Shown: one piece after another, positions 46,091-57,490 of the stretch
How the letters are laid out: each line of letters starts with the position of its first letter
How positions within the stretch are numbered: the first letter of the stretch is position 1
Assembly: GCA_933207985.1 (NCBI GenBank)
Contig: OW240916.1
Span: forward strand, 83,170,979-83,234,978
Length of the DNA: 64,000 bases
Source: Pelobates cultripes
Lineage: Eukaryota; Chordata; Amphibia; Anura; Pelobatidae
Direction of reading: 5' to 3'
Position numbers and translations under genes: made by a program
The notes under the pieces: generated by a model
Database searches by the model: none
The model's input: the letters and a program-made list of their open reading frames with translations, nothing else
Told to the model about the DNA's origin: nothing

Positions 46091-46500
46091 GACATGTGCA
46101 ATTCGTTTCGGGACGAATTTTGGCAATGTGGACATTTGGATGCCTCCGAAGTGACGAACCAAAGTGCTTCGGATTTCTGAAAAGTGGCAAAACAGGAGAG
46201 CGAGGGAAAATTAAGGGAATGATGACAGGAATCTAACCCTTACCCCAACCTTCCGCTAACCCTCCCCCAACCCTAGTAGGCTTAGGGAATTACCAAAGTC
46301 GCAAATTTTGAAAGTGCCGAACCGAACCAAATTTTTTGCCCATGAACATCCCTATTATTGGTTTCTACATCCGTCTTTTGTTTCACGGCTTCTGCATTTG
46401 TAGCCTTTCACATGAGACATCATTGCACTTGGAGTTAAAATCACCCTATTTGAACCCAAACCCCTTTGTCTCTGTTTTTTTCTCCCAATGTCCCTCTTTT

Positions 46501-46970
46501 CTAGGAACTCCATATTGTTGTTGTGTCTGAGTGTATAACAGAGCTCTATAGCAATAATATTCACAGTAGTGTGTCTTTAAATTACAATAAATGTATTTAG
46601 AAATCAGTCTGTGTAAATAAAATACATTGTTCTTGGTCTAAATTACATTTTAGTTTCATAAATTATCAGAAGTTATCTGAAATCTCCCAGAAAAGCCTCA
46701 TTCCTGGCCACACACCCCACTAACACCTCTAAAATGTCCATTTAAAATGTTGAGAGGTATGAATTTAAGACAGCCCCTCTGAACTCACCACAGTTGAGAG
46801 ATATGGCATTATGTCTGTGGTAACGGAGTATAAATGATTTAATTACCTTATTGCAAAAGTATACATCTCAACTCAAAGTGCCTGGCTGCCCAAAAAAGGG
46901 GAGTGTTTGCATGACAGGTTGACAGCCTGTGATTACTCTGCACAGTTGAAATGTGGCTAATGATGCTCTT
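46501..46970 (+). repeat. Unclassified direct repeat, copy B
   Basis: Second copy of the repeat at 44678-45260, same orientation, about 1.8 kb downstream. The sequence between includes the hammerhead-bearing insertion. Confidence 0.8.
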
Positions 46971-47019
46971 ATACTGACCTTTTTGGGAGCATTTCCCTGG
47001 TGTCTTTTGATATAAGGAA

Positions 47020-47190
47020 CCAATTATAGACTGTAAGCTTGTTTAAGCAGGGTCCTCTTTAATCTATCGTTCCTGTAAGTTTTTTTGTAATTGTCCTATT
47101 TATAGTTAAATCCTCCCCTTATAATATTGTAAAGTGCTACGGAATCTGTTGGCGCTATAAAAATGGCAATAATAATAAAGATAATAATTT
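47020..47190 (+). mobile_element. L2-like 3' tail fragment
   Basis: Contains tagactgtaagcttgttt and ttgtaaagtgctacggaatc followed by tgttggcgctataaaaatgg and AAT repeats, the typical L2 3' end. Confidence 0.75.
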
Positions 47191-47718
47191 AAAACATAGA
47201 TCGTAAACTGGGCGTGTCCTATACTGCCTTACCTAGTAATGGTGGTAAGTCGCCCGCTCCGCCTCTATCAGCATGCCTGCTGACTCTTCCATGATCTCAT
47301 CCAATCCAATGCTTCTCACAGAGGAGCTCTTGGGACAAGATAAGGAAGACAGACACTAAAGGGGTATTACATTTATTCAATGTAAGGGTTACATTGAGGG
47401 ATTAAACAACAAGAACACTGTAACCAGACCACTTCTTTTAATTTTATTAACAAAGCAGAGATACGAAATTCTAAGTTAAACAGACTGTGTAATAAAGGAA
47501 GTTTGAACATTAGATCTCACTTTAGAGAAAGTGTTTAGGTAGACTGTGTGAGTCAGAGTCACGTGCAGAGAGGTGTGACTAGGGCTGCATAAACAAATTG
47601 ATTTCATTTTTAATTTGTGGGGCAATAGCTTCTTGATCCAAGACGAGATCTGAATGCAATTCTTTTTGATCAACAGCAAAAACAGATGTGAGAAAGGCTG
47701 AACTTAGCCTATGTAACA
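47191..47718. other. Intergenic sequence, unassigned
   Basis: No gene or complete element recognised. Confidence 0.4.
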
Positions 47719-47726
47719 CCTACATG

Positions 47727-48730
47727 CAGTGATGTATTTAGTATCTGTGCTGCCCTAGGCATGACAGAACTCGAGCACCACCTAATTTACATTTGCCCCA
47801 CCCCTTCCTGTCAATGCCACACCTCTTCCTGTTAAACGACTAACACACATTTTGACTGACAGACACACTCTCAGATACACTGACATAAACACACTGATTT
47901 GACACAAACAATCACTGACATACACACACAATGACATAGACACACACACTGACAGGCATACACAATCACTCAGACACACACACACATTCAATGACAGACA
48001 CTCACAGACACACACTGACAGACAGACACACACAATCACTCAGACACACACACACATTCAATGACAGACACTCACAGACACACTGACAGACAGACACACA
48101 CAATCACTCAGACACACAGGTGCCCTCACAGACACAATCACTCAGAAACGAACACATATTCACTGACAGACACACACACAGTGACAGACACACTGACAGA
48201 TATACACACACAATCACTCAGATACACACTGACAGATATACACACACAATCACTCACTTACACACTGACAGACATACACACACTGACAGCCAGATAGACC
48301 TAATCACTCAAACACACACTGACAGCCAGACACACACTGATATACACACACTGACAGCCAGACACACACAATCACTCAGACATACACACACTGACAGCCC
48401 CCTCCCTCCCCAAACATTAACCAATTACCTTTTCTATTTTAGTTTAAATCCACACAGTCTCCCTACCTTTGGGTGTGCTGGGTGGATTTTTTTTACATTG
48501 GGTCCAATGGGGCTTCTGACAGGAAGGGAGGCAGGCGGTTGGGCAGCTAACGAAAAATCCAGGCTTATGGGTGGCGCTGGCGAGGGAGCACTGATTTGTG
48601 AGCTCTCTGGTCAGCTCCCTCGCCAGCGCCGCCCGTCCGCCTGGATCTTTAGTTGCCGCCGTCAGGCTAACGAGGAATTTGCTTGAGCATGCCGCCCAAG
48701 GCAAATGCCTTGTTTGCCTCTAAGTCCCTG
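47727..48730. mobile_element. Non-autonomous hAT-like element with CA-rich array
   Basis: An exact 8-bp duplication CCTACATG (47719-47726, 48731-48738) flanks it. The ends are CAGTGATGTATTTAGTATCT on the left and, on the minus strand, CAGGGACTTAGAGGCAAACA on the right. About 47830-48400 is a CA-rich array of cacacactgacagacagaca-like units. The right quarter holds complementary blocks (about 48567-48600 with 48610-48640: ggcgctggcgagggagc / gctccctcgccagcgcc). No transposase. Confidence 0.9.
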
Positions 48731-48738
48731 CCTACATG

Positions 48739-49120
48739 GCAGAGAATTGAGCAGTGAGACTGCGGGGCCATGGTCAACACATCCAAACTGCTTTATTAAG
48801 CGAAGTTGTTTTGGTGTCTATAGTATCACTTTCTACATACATTTTGTGTACCTTGTGGAATAAAAGGGATTTGTATAAATCAGTTGTAGGGTTATATTAG
48901 CCTGCTCCTGGTAATGGCATTGGATGCTGCACGGTAACCAAGCAACCTCTGTATAATGGGCTGCAATGGACAGCACACCGGCGATTAAAACTTTCACTTT
49001 AACATTTATTAGGAAATGTGTTACTTGCAACCGGGTGAGTAAACTACAACATCCAGGGACACACGTCCCGCCACTATTTATATATTTATTTTTGTAACAA
49101 TGAATCATCGGTTTTCAGGC
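48739..49120. other. Intergenic sequence upstream of AP1M1
   Basis: No gene seen. A MITE-like end (ttggtgtctatagtatcact) lies at 48810-48830. Confidence 0.4.
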
Positions 49121-49327
49121 AGACAGGCGGCCATGTTGGTAGGGGAAGAACACCCCTTCCCTAGTGACAGTGATGGCCGGAAGTGAGTCTCTTGCACTTC
49201 CGGTGTGTGCGGACCGCTATAGCAGAGTAGCGGGGATGGTGGCGCCGTGGTGCTGAGGGGAGAGGACGAGTCTTGTGATCGGTGGAGGAGACCTGCAGGC
49301 TGAGGGAAGCGGGCGCTTACCGGGAAG
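49120..49327 (+). promoter_or_regulatory. AP1M1 promoter and 5' UTR with paired inverted ETS sites
   Basis: A CpG-containing, GC-rich stretch. Two consensus ETS sites face each other: CCGGAAGTG (49177-49185) and CACTTCCGG (49195-49203), 9 bp apart. No TATA box. Transcription start not determined. Confidence 0.7.
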
Positions 49328-49369
49328 ATGTCGGCCAGCGCCGTTTACGTTTTGGACCTGAAAGGGAAG
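49328..49369 (+). CDS. AP1M1: AP-1 complex subunit mu-1, first coding exon (partial gene)
   Basis: Fourteen codons, MSASAVYVLDLKGK, followed by a consensus donor (aag|gtgagt). This is identical to the N-terminus of vertebrate AP1M1; the paralogue AP1M2 starts MSASAVFILDVKGK. The context (atg preceded by gggaag) and promoter support the start. The residues are the first strand of the longin-like domain of the medium chain of the AP-1 clathrin adaptor, which sorts cargo at the trans-Golgi network and endosomes. I did not find the next exon (expected to encode VLICRNYRGDVDM) up to 64000. So intron 1 is at least 14.6 kb here, or the exon lies beyond the window. Neighbour: FAM32A, same strand, as in human. 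Confidence 0.93.
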
Positions 49370-49960
49370 GTGAGTGGCATGCTGCGGGGTGTGTGTAGGT
49401 AGGTAGGTGGGTGGGTGTTGGCAGGGCCGCCCTGTCTGTGGCTGCTGGCATCTGCCCTGTGGGTATGGTGTCTTGGGGCCTGTAGGGATTGTCATCATTT
49501 AGATGGGGGGAAAAAAACATTATTTTACTGCTAATATCTCTGTGTTCGTATTTATAGTAATTTTATTTTTTCTTCTTCATATGTTATGTTGATTTTGCTC
49601 TTTTGGATTTATTTTGTGGTCAGTGAACACTGGGGATGGCATTGCTAAAAAAAATATATATATTTAAAATGCAATAATGTAACGAAGACATATTTATGTC
49701 ACATGTGATGCGACAGAAATATTTATCTCCACCACCTGGTAAAACTGTAATTTTAAATTTTTTTTTATTTTTAATTTTACTCTGTATCCATGTGAGACCC
49801 AGGAACCAGGTCAAATATGATATTTGACTTGTGGAAATCAACTTTTTATGCTATTTCGTTATATTAATTTTTGGATACATAAACAGTTGCAATTGACTGT
49901 GCCTCAAGTCTGCACACATTTATCTAATTCCTTGCCATGAGCACACAGAAATATGGTTAA

Positions 49961-50036
49961 AGACATTCTGGGCACCATAACAACGTACGACTATGATGTT
50001 GTTATGGTGCCTGGAAGCTCTGGGTGCTATAATGCC
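49961..50036. mobile_element. Short TTAA MITE
   Basis: TTAA (49957-49960, 50037-50040) flanks about 76 bp with imperfect inverted ends (aGACATTctgGGCACC and gGtGCtataATGCC). A central palindromic stretch has ggcaccataacaac and gttgttatggtgcc as arms (49981-50010 region). Confidence 0.6.
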
Positions 50037-50742
50037 TTAAGGGTAGAGTGAACGAGCCACTAGAATGTGTTGCCAAAGTATAATTTATGTATACGAAATG
50101 AAAAATTGTGGGCCACGTATTAGGAGAAAATAATGGCAGTGTGTTATTCTGTAAACTTCATAAGAAAATAAGGAAAAAAAAGACTGAAGGCTTAGTGGTT
50201 TTATAAATTTCCAGAACACAAAATGGCATTATTTTCTCCTTTGCTGTAAGTACATTCATATTATATGATATTTTTAGATTGGTGCTAGTGTGTCAGGTTT
50301 GGTCTGCTATGTTATAATAGTGTAGGAGTTAAGTTCTGCTTTACTTTTGGGGCAGAACCAGGACATACATGTCACAATGGTTCTCAGAATTAATGGGAGT
50401 TACAGTAAACGTCTACTTTATCTAATTTCTGCTGCTTGTTTTAAGCTATTCTATGTCGTGAACAGCTCTTACCTGTGCAGTCAGCTTTGTCAGGTGGGTT
50501 GTTCACATCACAGTGATTAGCTCTTAGAAAGCACTAACAAACAAAATAGAATAATTTCTGTCAGGTAAATACTACTCCAGAACATTTGGATCATACAGCT
50601 GGCAGTGCTCAAGGAGAGAATGCTACTGGAATTTACAATTTCCTTTAATTCTCTGAGGATAAGAACTCATAAAATGAGAGAAAAATATTCCTTTAATGGA
50701 AAGAATGCAGATACCTTTATTGTGCCAATCATGAAAAGTTAA

Positions 50743-51111
50743 AGCGGCACTGTTTCCGCCTGGGGACTTTGCGTGGTTTGCAAAGACCCCTGACAGAAAC
50801 ATCCATGCTGGGATGCGGTGGCCAGGGGGAGGGCAGACAATGGTTAATTTAACTTTCCTAAACCTGTCCCTCACTAAACATGTGTGAGAGTACAGTACTG
50901 AGGTCTATAGAGGATCTTGCGAGACTGGATCCTCCATAGTCCGAGCCAGCTCCCTGTAGCCATCAGTGACGGATTGGTGGTTGAAACTTCCAGGCGGCAG
51001 TAGCTCTGCCCATAGTTTAGAAGTGTCCGTGTAGAACAAAAAATACCTACTTTGTCTCAGTATATCTTTTGACTGGGTTGGAATTTTATTGAACGATGTG
51101 ACAGTACTGCT
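50743..51111. mobile_element. TTAA MITE (T2/Kolobok-like) in AP1M1 intron 1
   Basis: TTAA (50739-50742, 51112-51115) flanks inverted ends AGCGGCACTGT and ACAGTACTGCT (two mismatches). Length 369 bp, no coding content. Confidence 0.7.
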
Positions 51112-51439
51112 TTAATAATCGGTTAATTGTAAGCATAGAAATTCTGTTCTCTTCATTATATAAATCTAATGAGCAAATAGCCCTTCTCAAAACAAATTTA
51201 GCGGCAATGTTGTATGCCAGTCTGGGTAATTTGGCCCACCATCGTGGGATTTGGATTTCTATAACAGCTGGAGTGCTATCTGTTGCCTAACCCTTAAACA
51301 TACAGAGCCATGTTTTGAATAAGATTAGACGATCAATAAAGGTATTACAGGAACCTTTTGCAACGTGTTAGTTTTTTCAGAACCAACCCACCCACAGCTT
51401 AATGAATTAAGAATTTCCTTTATAAACAATGTGAATTAT

Positions 51440-51638
51440 TAAGTTTAAGAAATTAAGTGAAGAAATGATTTTTCAGCACAAAACACGCATCAACGTTTCA
51501 GTCAGAGTGGACTTTTTTTCAAGACTTACAAAACCAGACCCTAGAGTGCTCTCATCTATTGTATTTATACTGTGGCTCGAGATTGCACCAGGGCATACAC
51601 AAGACCGGGAATCCAGAGTGCTGGGATCATGGATACAA

Positions 51639-51684
<46 letters not shown>

Positions 51685-51780
51685 CAAAAATATTAGTGTT
51701 TGTTATATCAAAGCCATTTGCTCCTTCCCAATAAAAATACAAAAATATTTTATTTACAATATGGGGACCAGAAGTTATAA
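51440..51780 (-). mobile_element. Penelope-like fragment with hammerhead-like motif 3 and TA microsatellite
   Basis: On the minus strand 51525-51487 reads CTTGAAAAAA, stem II AGTC/GACT around CACTCT, then GAAACGTTG. This matches the GAA-ACGU-U part of the hammerhead seen in the two other insertions. The CUGANGA box is badly decayed (a run of A). To the right lies a (TA)n tract (51641-51682) that creates false open frames on both strands. Ends not resolved. Confidence 0.5.
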
Positions 51781-52270
51781 ACCAAATTTTCTATAAACCT
51801 TTTAGTGTCAGATATGCGCTGAATACATTGTCAAGCCTTCAAAGGTCTTTATAAGCAGAATATCCTTAAAGGCGTCCACAAGTAATAAGTTCAGGTAATT
51901 TTAAACTTGCCTTGGCTAGTAAAACAGTTACCATTGGGGGTCGTTGCTAAATAAACAAAGACACCAGGATGGTGACAGACACTTTAATTGTATATACTCC
52001 CAAACACCCACTCTTGGCACTGTAGCCATATCATCTCATTGAAGTGCTTATAGCTTTTGGTGTCCCATGGCGTTCCCTCACTTGAAATGTTATCGTAGCG
52101 GAGGGTAAGTATCCGGGTAGGAAGCAGGGCCAGTTCGTTAGGGCATGGTATGCCGTCCTAATAGTGTTTAAGCCCTCCTTCGGTAGAATGGCATAGCACA
52201 CTCTAACGTTGGGAAAGGGTTAAGCACTCATGGGTGAACACCATAAGGCCCTGGATATTTTTTTATATTA

Positions 52271-53190
52271 CCGTATATATTCGAGTATAAGCAGAGTTTT
52301 TCGGCACATTTTTTGTGCTGAAAAACCCCAACTCGGCTTATACTCGAGTCAATGTCTGTATTATGGCATCTTACATTGCCACAATCAGACCAGGACCGCC
52401 GGGCTCATTACAAGCCCAGCGGTCCTGTTGGGGGCTGACAGTGAGCTGTAACTTACCTTCCTGCAGCTCCTGTCAGCTCCCTCCTCCGTGCAGCTCCTCT
52501 GTCAGCTCCGTTCTGCTCCCAGTATAAATCTTACACTGACTTACACTGTAAACAGCACGGAGAAGGAGGGAGCTGACAGGAGCTGCAGGAAGGTATAAAA
52601 AACATTTAAAAAAAAATAATGCAAATATTAAAATAATAATATAATAATATTATTATTTTAATATCATATTATTTTAATAATATTATTTTATTATATTATT
52701 ATTATTTTTTTGTCCCCCCTCCCTGACCAGGCAACAAGCAGGGAGGGGGGACAAAAAAAACATTTAAAAAAAATAATGCAAATATTAAAATAATAATAAT
52801 ATTATTAAAATAATATAATATTAAAATAATAATATAATAATAATAATAAAATAATAATTAAAAAAAAATGCCCTCCCCTGATCCAGTTTACACACACTGC
52901 ACAAACACACACACTGCATTATATACACAACACACAAACACACACACACTGCATTCATTATATATAAACACACAAACACACTCTGCATTCATTATATACA
53001 CACAAACACACACTCTGCATTCATTCTATACACACACTGTAAATAAATATTCAATTAATGTAATTTTATTGGGATCTAATTTTATTTAGAAATTTACCAG
53101 TAGCTGCTGCATTTCCCACCCTAAGCTTATACTCGAGTCAATAAGTTTTCCCAGTTTTTTTCGGGTCGGCTTATACTCGAGTATATACGG
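52271..53190. mobile_element. 920-bp non-autonomous element, TA duplication, AT-palindromic interior
   Basis: TA (52269-52270, 53191-53192) flanks inverted ends CCGTATATATTCGAGTATAA and TTATACTCGAGTATATACGG. Further tatactcgagtcaat blocks sit just inside each end. The interior has long inverted repeats: about 52456-52490 with about 52556-52592 (tcctgcagctcctgtcagct arm), and tgtcccccctccctg with cagggaggggggaca at about 52710-52755. The latter lie between AT-only palindromic stretches. A CA-rich microsatellite lies at 52885-53035. The TA duplication suggests Tc1/mariner-related mobilisation (inference). Confidence 0.8.
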
Positions 53191-53313
53191 TAACTTTCTT
53201 TAGTTGCTGCAGCACCTCGACTTGAGTCATCCAATCACAATTTGTTCTGCAATTTATTTTTTTTGCAGCAAACATTTGCATGTCTCTTGCCATATGTTCC
53301 TCATTTATTTATA

Positions 53314-55913
53314 CATTTGTAATAAAAATTATTTAACCCACATTGCAAATTAGGTTTATTGTGATATTTTACAGACTTTCAGCTTTTTGCAATGAACAAA
53401 TCAAACAAAAGCAATTGAAACACAACAAATACTTCAAATGGTTTCCTCAAACTCAACTGAAAATCCCTTAAACAAAACAAATATGCAAAGCAGGTGTCGC
53501 AAACTTGATGCAACTAATGAAGGACTTTATTAGTTGCACCCGGTGCAGTAACACTTGAAATACCTGAACTGGCTAGGAGTTTGACTTTCACATCTGACTG
53601 CATGTTAGAACAGGACTTGACAAATTTGTTTGGAATCTAGGAGCCAGCTAAAAAAAGTTAGGAGCCAGTCATTTTCAATGAGAAAATGCAATCCTTAAAG
53701 GGACCCTATAGTCACCAGAACCACTACAGCTTGATGTAGTTATTCTGGTGTCTCTAGCCTGTCCCTGCAAGCTTTTCAGTGTAATCACTGCCTTTTCTGC
53801 GAAAACGCATTGTTTACATTGCTGCTTAGTACCACCTCTAGTGACAGTCACTCGGACGGCCACTAGAGAGTCCTGAGTCACTGCTGCACCAGGTTCAGTG
53901 TCTCCAAGCTCTGCGTGGAGATGCTGAATGTTCCTCATAGAGATTCATTAATTTAATGCATCTCTATGAGGAGATGCAGATTGGTACATTTGTTGCGCAT
54001 GCATAAAATCCTCCCAATGGAAAGCATTGGCTTAGCTGAGATCCCAAAGATTGATGGTACCAGCCATGGCGAAACTGCCACGGGATGAGAAAATGGGGGG
54101 GAAAAGTGAGTAAAAACACCTTCCTCATGCAGTCGGAGGGGGCAGATGTCTAAACGCGCGCGCACACACTCTTGATAGGTTCTCACACATTCTTACACTC
54201 TCAACAGGCTCACATGGATACACAGACACACACACACACACACACACACTCACTCTGATAGGCTCTCTGACACACTGACAGAGTATCACAGGCACACACA
54301 CTTACATTTCTGTTTTAATTGAAACCCACTCAGCCTCCCTACCTTTGGGAGAGCTGAGTGGGTCTTTCCCTGGGGCTGCTCTCCTCCTGTGTGCGAGGGA
54401 GCAGTACTCTGCCTGTAGCTCCTCTTTGCTCCCTCGCGCTCTGTAATGATGCAGGGGCCGGAATTATGTCATAATCCGGCTCCCGACATCATTAGACAGC
54501 GCCAGAGAGCAGCTGCAGGCAGAGTACTGCTCCCTCTTGCGCCGCCCACAATGCTCCTGTGGGCGGCTGCCTGCCTCCATGCTCTTAAGGGCGTCTACCC
54601 ACCTTTAATGTTGCACGTGACGGCCGCTGTCAAAGCTCCCTCGGCAGGCCACACTAACTAGAGAGCTGGCAAAACCCAGGCACCAGGGAGAAATTTCTGG
54701 TCGCCATGGCGACCTGGCGCCTGGGATTTGTCGAGCCTTGTTTTAGAATATGGCAAAATAATAGTCCACAAAGTTAATAGAAGAGATCATCATCCTTCAC
54801 AAACAAGGGACAGGATACAAAAATATAGCAAAGGCACTGAATGTTCCTAGTGACAAAACGTTGAAGAAAGAGTGGTTACACTACCAGGACTGGGCAGAAA
54901 AATTAAGTTGTCAATGGTTGCAAGCAGATTTCTGAGAAGGCAAGTTGAGTGACCTCAAAAGACCTGCTGCAACACTTGGTGGCAACAAGCACTGTGGTTT
55001 CAGTGAGCACAGTAAGGCACATACTAAATGCAGAAAGTTTCCATGCCAGAACTCCAATACGTACACAACAAGTGACCCAAAAAAAACCAAGAAAAGTTGG
55101 CTCCAATAAGCTCAAAATCATGTAAATAAGCAACAGACGTTTTGGGATTCTGTTCTGTGGAGCGATGAAACAAAACTGTAACTTTTTGACCTAATGGATC
55201 AGCGGTATGTCTGGAGGAAAAAGAATGAAGCATACGCTGAAAAGAGCACTTTGCCTACAGGTAAGCATGATGGTGGCTTGTTGATGCTCTGGGGCTGCTT
55301 TGCATATTCTGGCACTGGAAACCTGCAATGTGTGGAAGGCAAGATGGATTCATTGAAGTATCAGGAAATCCTAGGCAAAAACATCATGCCGTTTGTGAGG
55401 AAGCTTGGGCGTCATTTGACCTTCCAAAAAGACAATGATCCAAAGCATATCTTAAATTTCACCAAGGCTTGGTTGTAGTAGTAGCTCTGGAAAATTCTAG
55501 TGGCCACCAGTCACCTGCCTTGAACCTCATAGAAAATTTCTGGTGGAATTTCAAGAAGGCGGTTGCAGTGTGCAAACCCAAGAATATTACTGAACAGGAG
55601 GCCATTGCTCATGAGCAATGGGCTAAGAGTCCTCTGGAACGATGCCAGAAGCTGGTATCTGGCTGTGCAGCTCATTTGCAGCAGGTCATAACAGCGAAAG
55701 GGTACTCTACAAAGTACTAAAGATGCTTCCCATTAAGGGGTTGAATAATGTTGGTTGAATTTGGAGAAACCACTTGAAGCATTTTTTTTATTTTATTTTT
55801 TATCTATTTCCATTGTTTTTATATGAATTGTTCATTGCAAACATCTGAAAGTCTGTAAATTTTGACAATAAACCTGATTTGTAGAGGCGTTTGAATAATT
55901 TTGATTACAACTG
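53314..55913 (+). mobile_element. Tc1-like transposon interrupted by a hAT-like element
   Basis: TA duplications (53312-53313, 55914-55915) flank inverted ends. The right end on the minus strand reads CAGTTGTAATCAAAATTATT, and the left has CATTTGTAATAAAAATTATT. Inner blocks aggtttattg and acagactttcag match too. Without the 1.13-kb insertion the element would be about 1.46 kb. Transposase pieces: a first-Asp region (SVEQNKT-like, about 55140-55190), KHDGGLLMLWGCFAYSGTGN, FQKDNDPKHILNFTKAWL with the second Asp, and ALNLIENFWWNFKKAV with the Glu. Frameshifts occur near 55480 and in the N-terminal part. Confidence 0.85.
53611..54740. mobile_element. Non-autonomous hAT-like element inside the Tc1-like element
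   Basis: TGTTAGAA (53603-53610) and TTTTAGAA (54741-54748) form an 8-bp duplication with one difference. The ends are CAGGACTTGACAAAT and, on the minus strand, CAAGGCTCGACAAAT. It contains a TTAAAGGGACCCTATAGTCA block at 53695, so a T2-like MITE seems to have landed in it or been captured. A CA-rich microsatellite lies at 54220-54250. No transposase. Confidence 0.8.
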
Positions 55914-56731
55914 TACTGAATATTATCCTGATCTTCGTTTACTAACACACCCATCTCTGATTTTAGTGTAACTACTCATTCTTTTAAATTTTTTTTTTTT
56001 TACTTTTTATAGCTTTGCTCTCTTTGGCTCTGATTTTCTAGTTTAGCCCATCTAATTGCCCTTTTGCTTGCATTATTGGCTTCCTTAAATCTTATAAAAG
56101 ATGCCTCTGATTTTTCTGCTTTAAATTCCCTTTACTTATTTTTTTTATTTATAGCCTTACATTCCCAATAAGCCATGTTGGTTTCACTTTTCTTTTATAT
56201 TTATTACTCTATGGTAAATACTAAGAAGTTTATTTGGTAGGAAGTGTCATTTTTAGAATTTGTTAAAAGATATCCCATTTATCCATTGTATTTTTCTTTT
56301 TTTAATAAAGAGTTTATTTCAGTCAATATGTTGTAAAGCTGCCTTTTATCTTATTGAAATTGGCCTTTTTAAAATTAAATGCATTTGTATACCTCATGTG
56401 CTTTAGCTTTTTTTAGTTTATTTTAAAGGTCACCATATTGTGATTGCTATTTCCCAAGTGCCCTCAACTGCTTGACAAAAGCTCAACATTGTTTGTTACA
56501 ACCAGATCCAGACAAGCTTCCTTTCTAGTTGGTGTTTTACCAATTGTGACCTGAAGGTGTCTTTTCATAGGTTCAAAAACCTGATTACTCTTGCTGAACT
56601 ACTAGCCCCTCTATCCCAATTAATTACTGGGTTGTTAAAGTCTCCAATAATTAATGTTACCAAGATTTGCCGTTTTTCGAATTTGCTCTAACAGCTGTTC
56701 TTCTTCATCAATATATCAACATATCCAAACC

Positions 56732-57434
56732 CAGTGGATCCCAAACTTTTAGGTTTAAGGCGACCTTAATATTGCAATATTTTTACAAGGTGCCCCAAGG
56801 CAAAACAAAGTTCTAGGTTGTATATCTATATAGCGCCGCTGCATATACTGCTGGTATAGCATAATATATTGTGTTTAAACAAAGAGGTGCATGTATATCA
56901 TTTTAGTGTTTTAATGCAGGGGTTTGTTTGTATGTAATGATTGCGTTTGATTTCAGGGGGGTGTTTGGATGTAATGTTAGCTTTTAAATGTGGATTCACA
57001 TAGACACATACAAACACACACACACCATGACCCAGATACAAACACATACAAGTTATAATTTTTATATTTCCAGCCCCCCTCCTGTTGGCTTACCTTGTGT
57101 CCAGAAGCTAGCTTACTTGGGTCCTGGCTGAGGTTGATGGGAGTGAGCTTGCAGCAGCTCACTACAGGCTCACCTCTGCCTACTTGCAGCTTGACTGCTG
57201 CCTTCAGCCTTCTCCTCCAGCCTTCTGCTCCCTCCTGCGCGATGCTCTGTAAAGCTGGGAGGAAATAACACGCTGTCATTTCTTCCCAGCATGCAGATAT
57301 CACAGGGACCCGGTGCCGAATGGGCCCCTGATGAGCCGTAAAACGGTTGAATGGGCCACACGATGGGTTTTTTCACGACACCCCTGTATACCTGTCACCC
57401 CAGGGCGCTGTGGCACACCATTTGGGAACCACTG
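56732..57434. mobile_element. Non-autonomous hAT-like element
   Basis: TCCAAACC (56724-56731) and TCCTAACC (57435-57442) form an 8-bp duplication with one difference. The ends are CAGTGGATCCCAAA on the left and CAGTGGTTCCCAAA on the minus strand at the right, both classical hAT-type termini. Confidence 0.85.
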
Positions 57435-57490
57435 TCCTAACCAATAATTGATTTCATTTCTTTCACCCAAGCAAAATATCTACCCATTTT

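Larger units (their letters stand above)
52215..57490 (-). mobile_element. CR1-like LINE fragment, split by nested transposons
   Basis: Flanking pieces match the 10.9-12.3 kb CR1 copy: agcactcatgggtgaacac at 52222, ctttagttgctgcagcacct at 53196, and cacccatctctgattttagtg at 55948. The 11.9-12.2 kb copy shows the uninterrupted arrangement. Insertions are a 920-bp TA-duplicating element (52271-53190), a Tc1-like element (53314-55913, itself interrupted) and a hAT-like element (56732-57434). No intact coding block remains. Outer limits are approximate. Confidence 0.7.
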
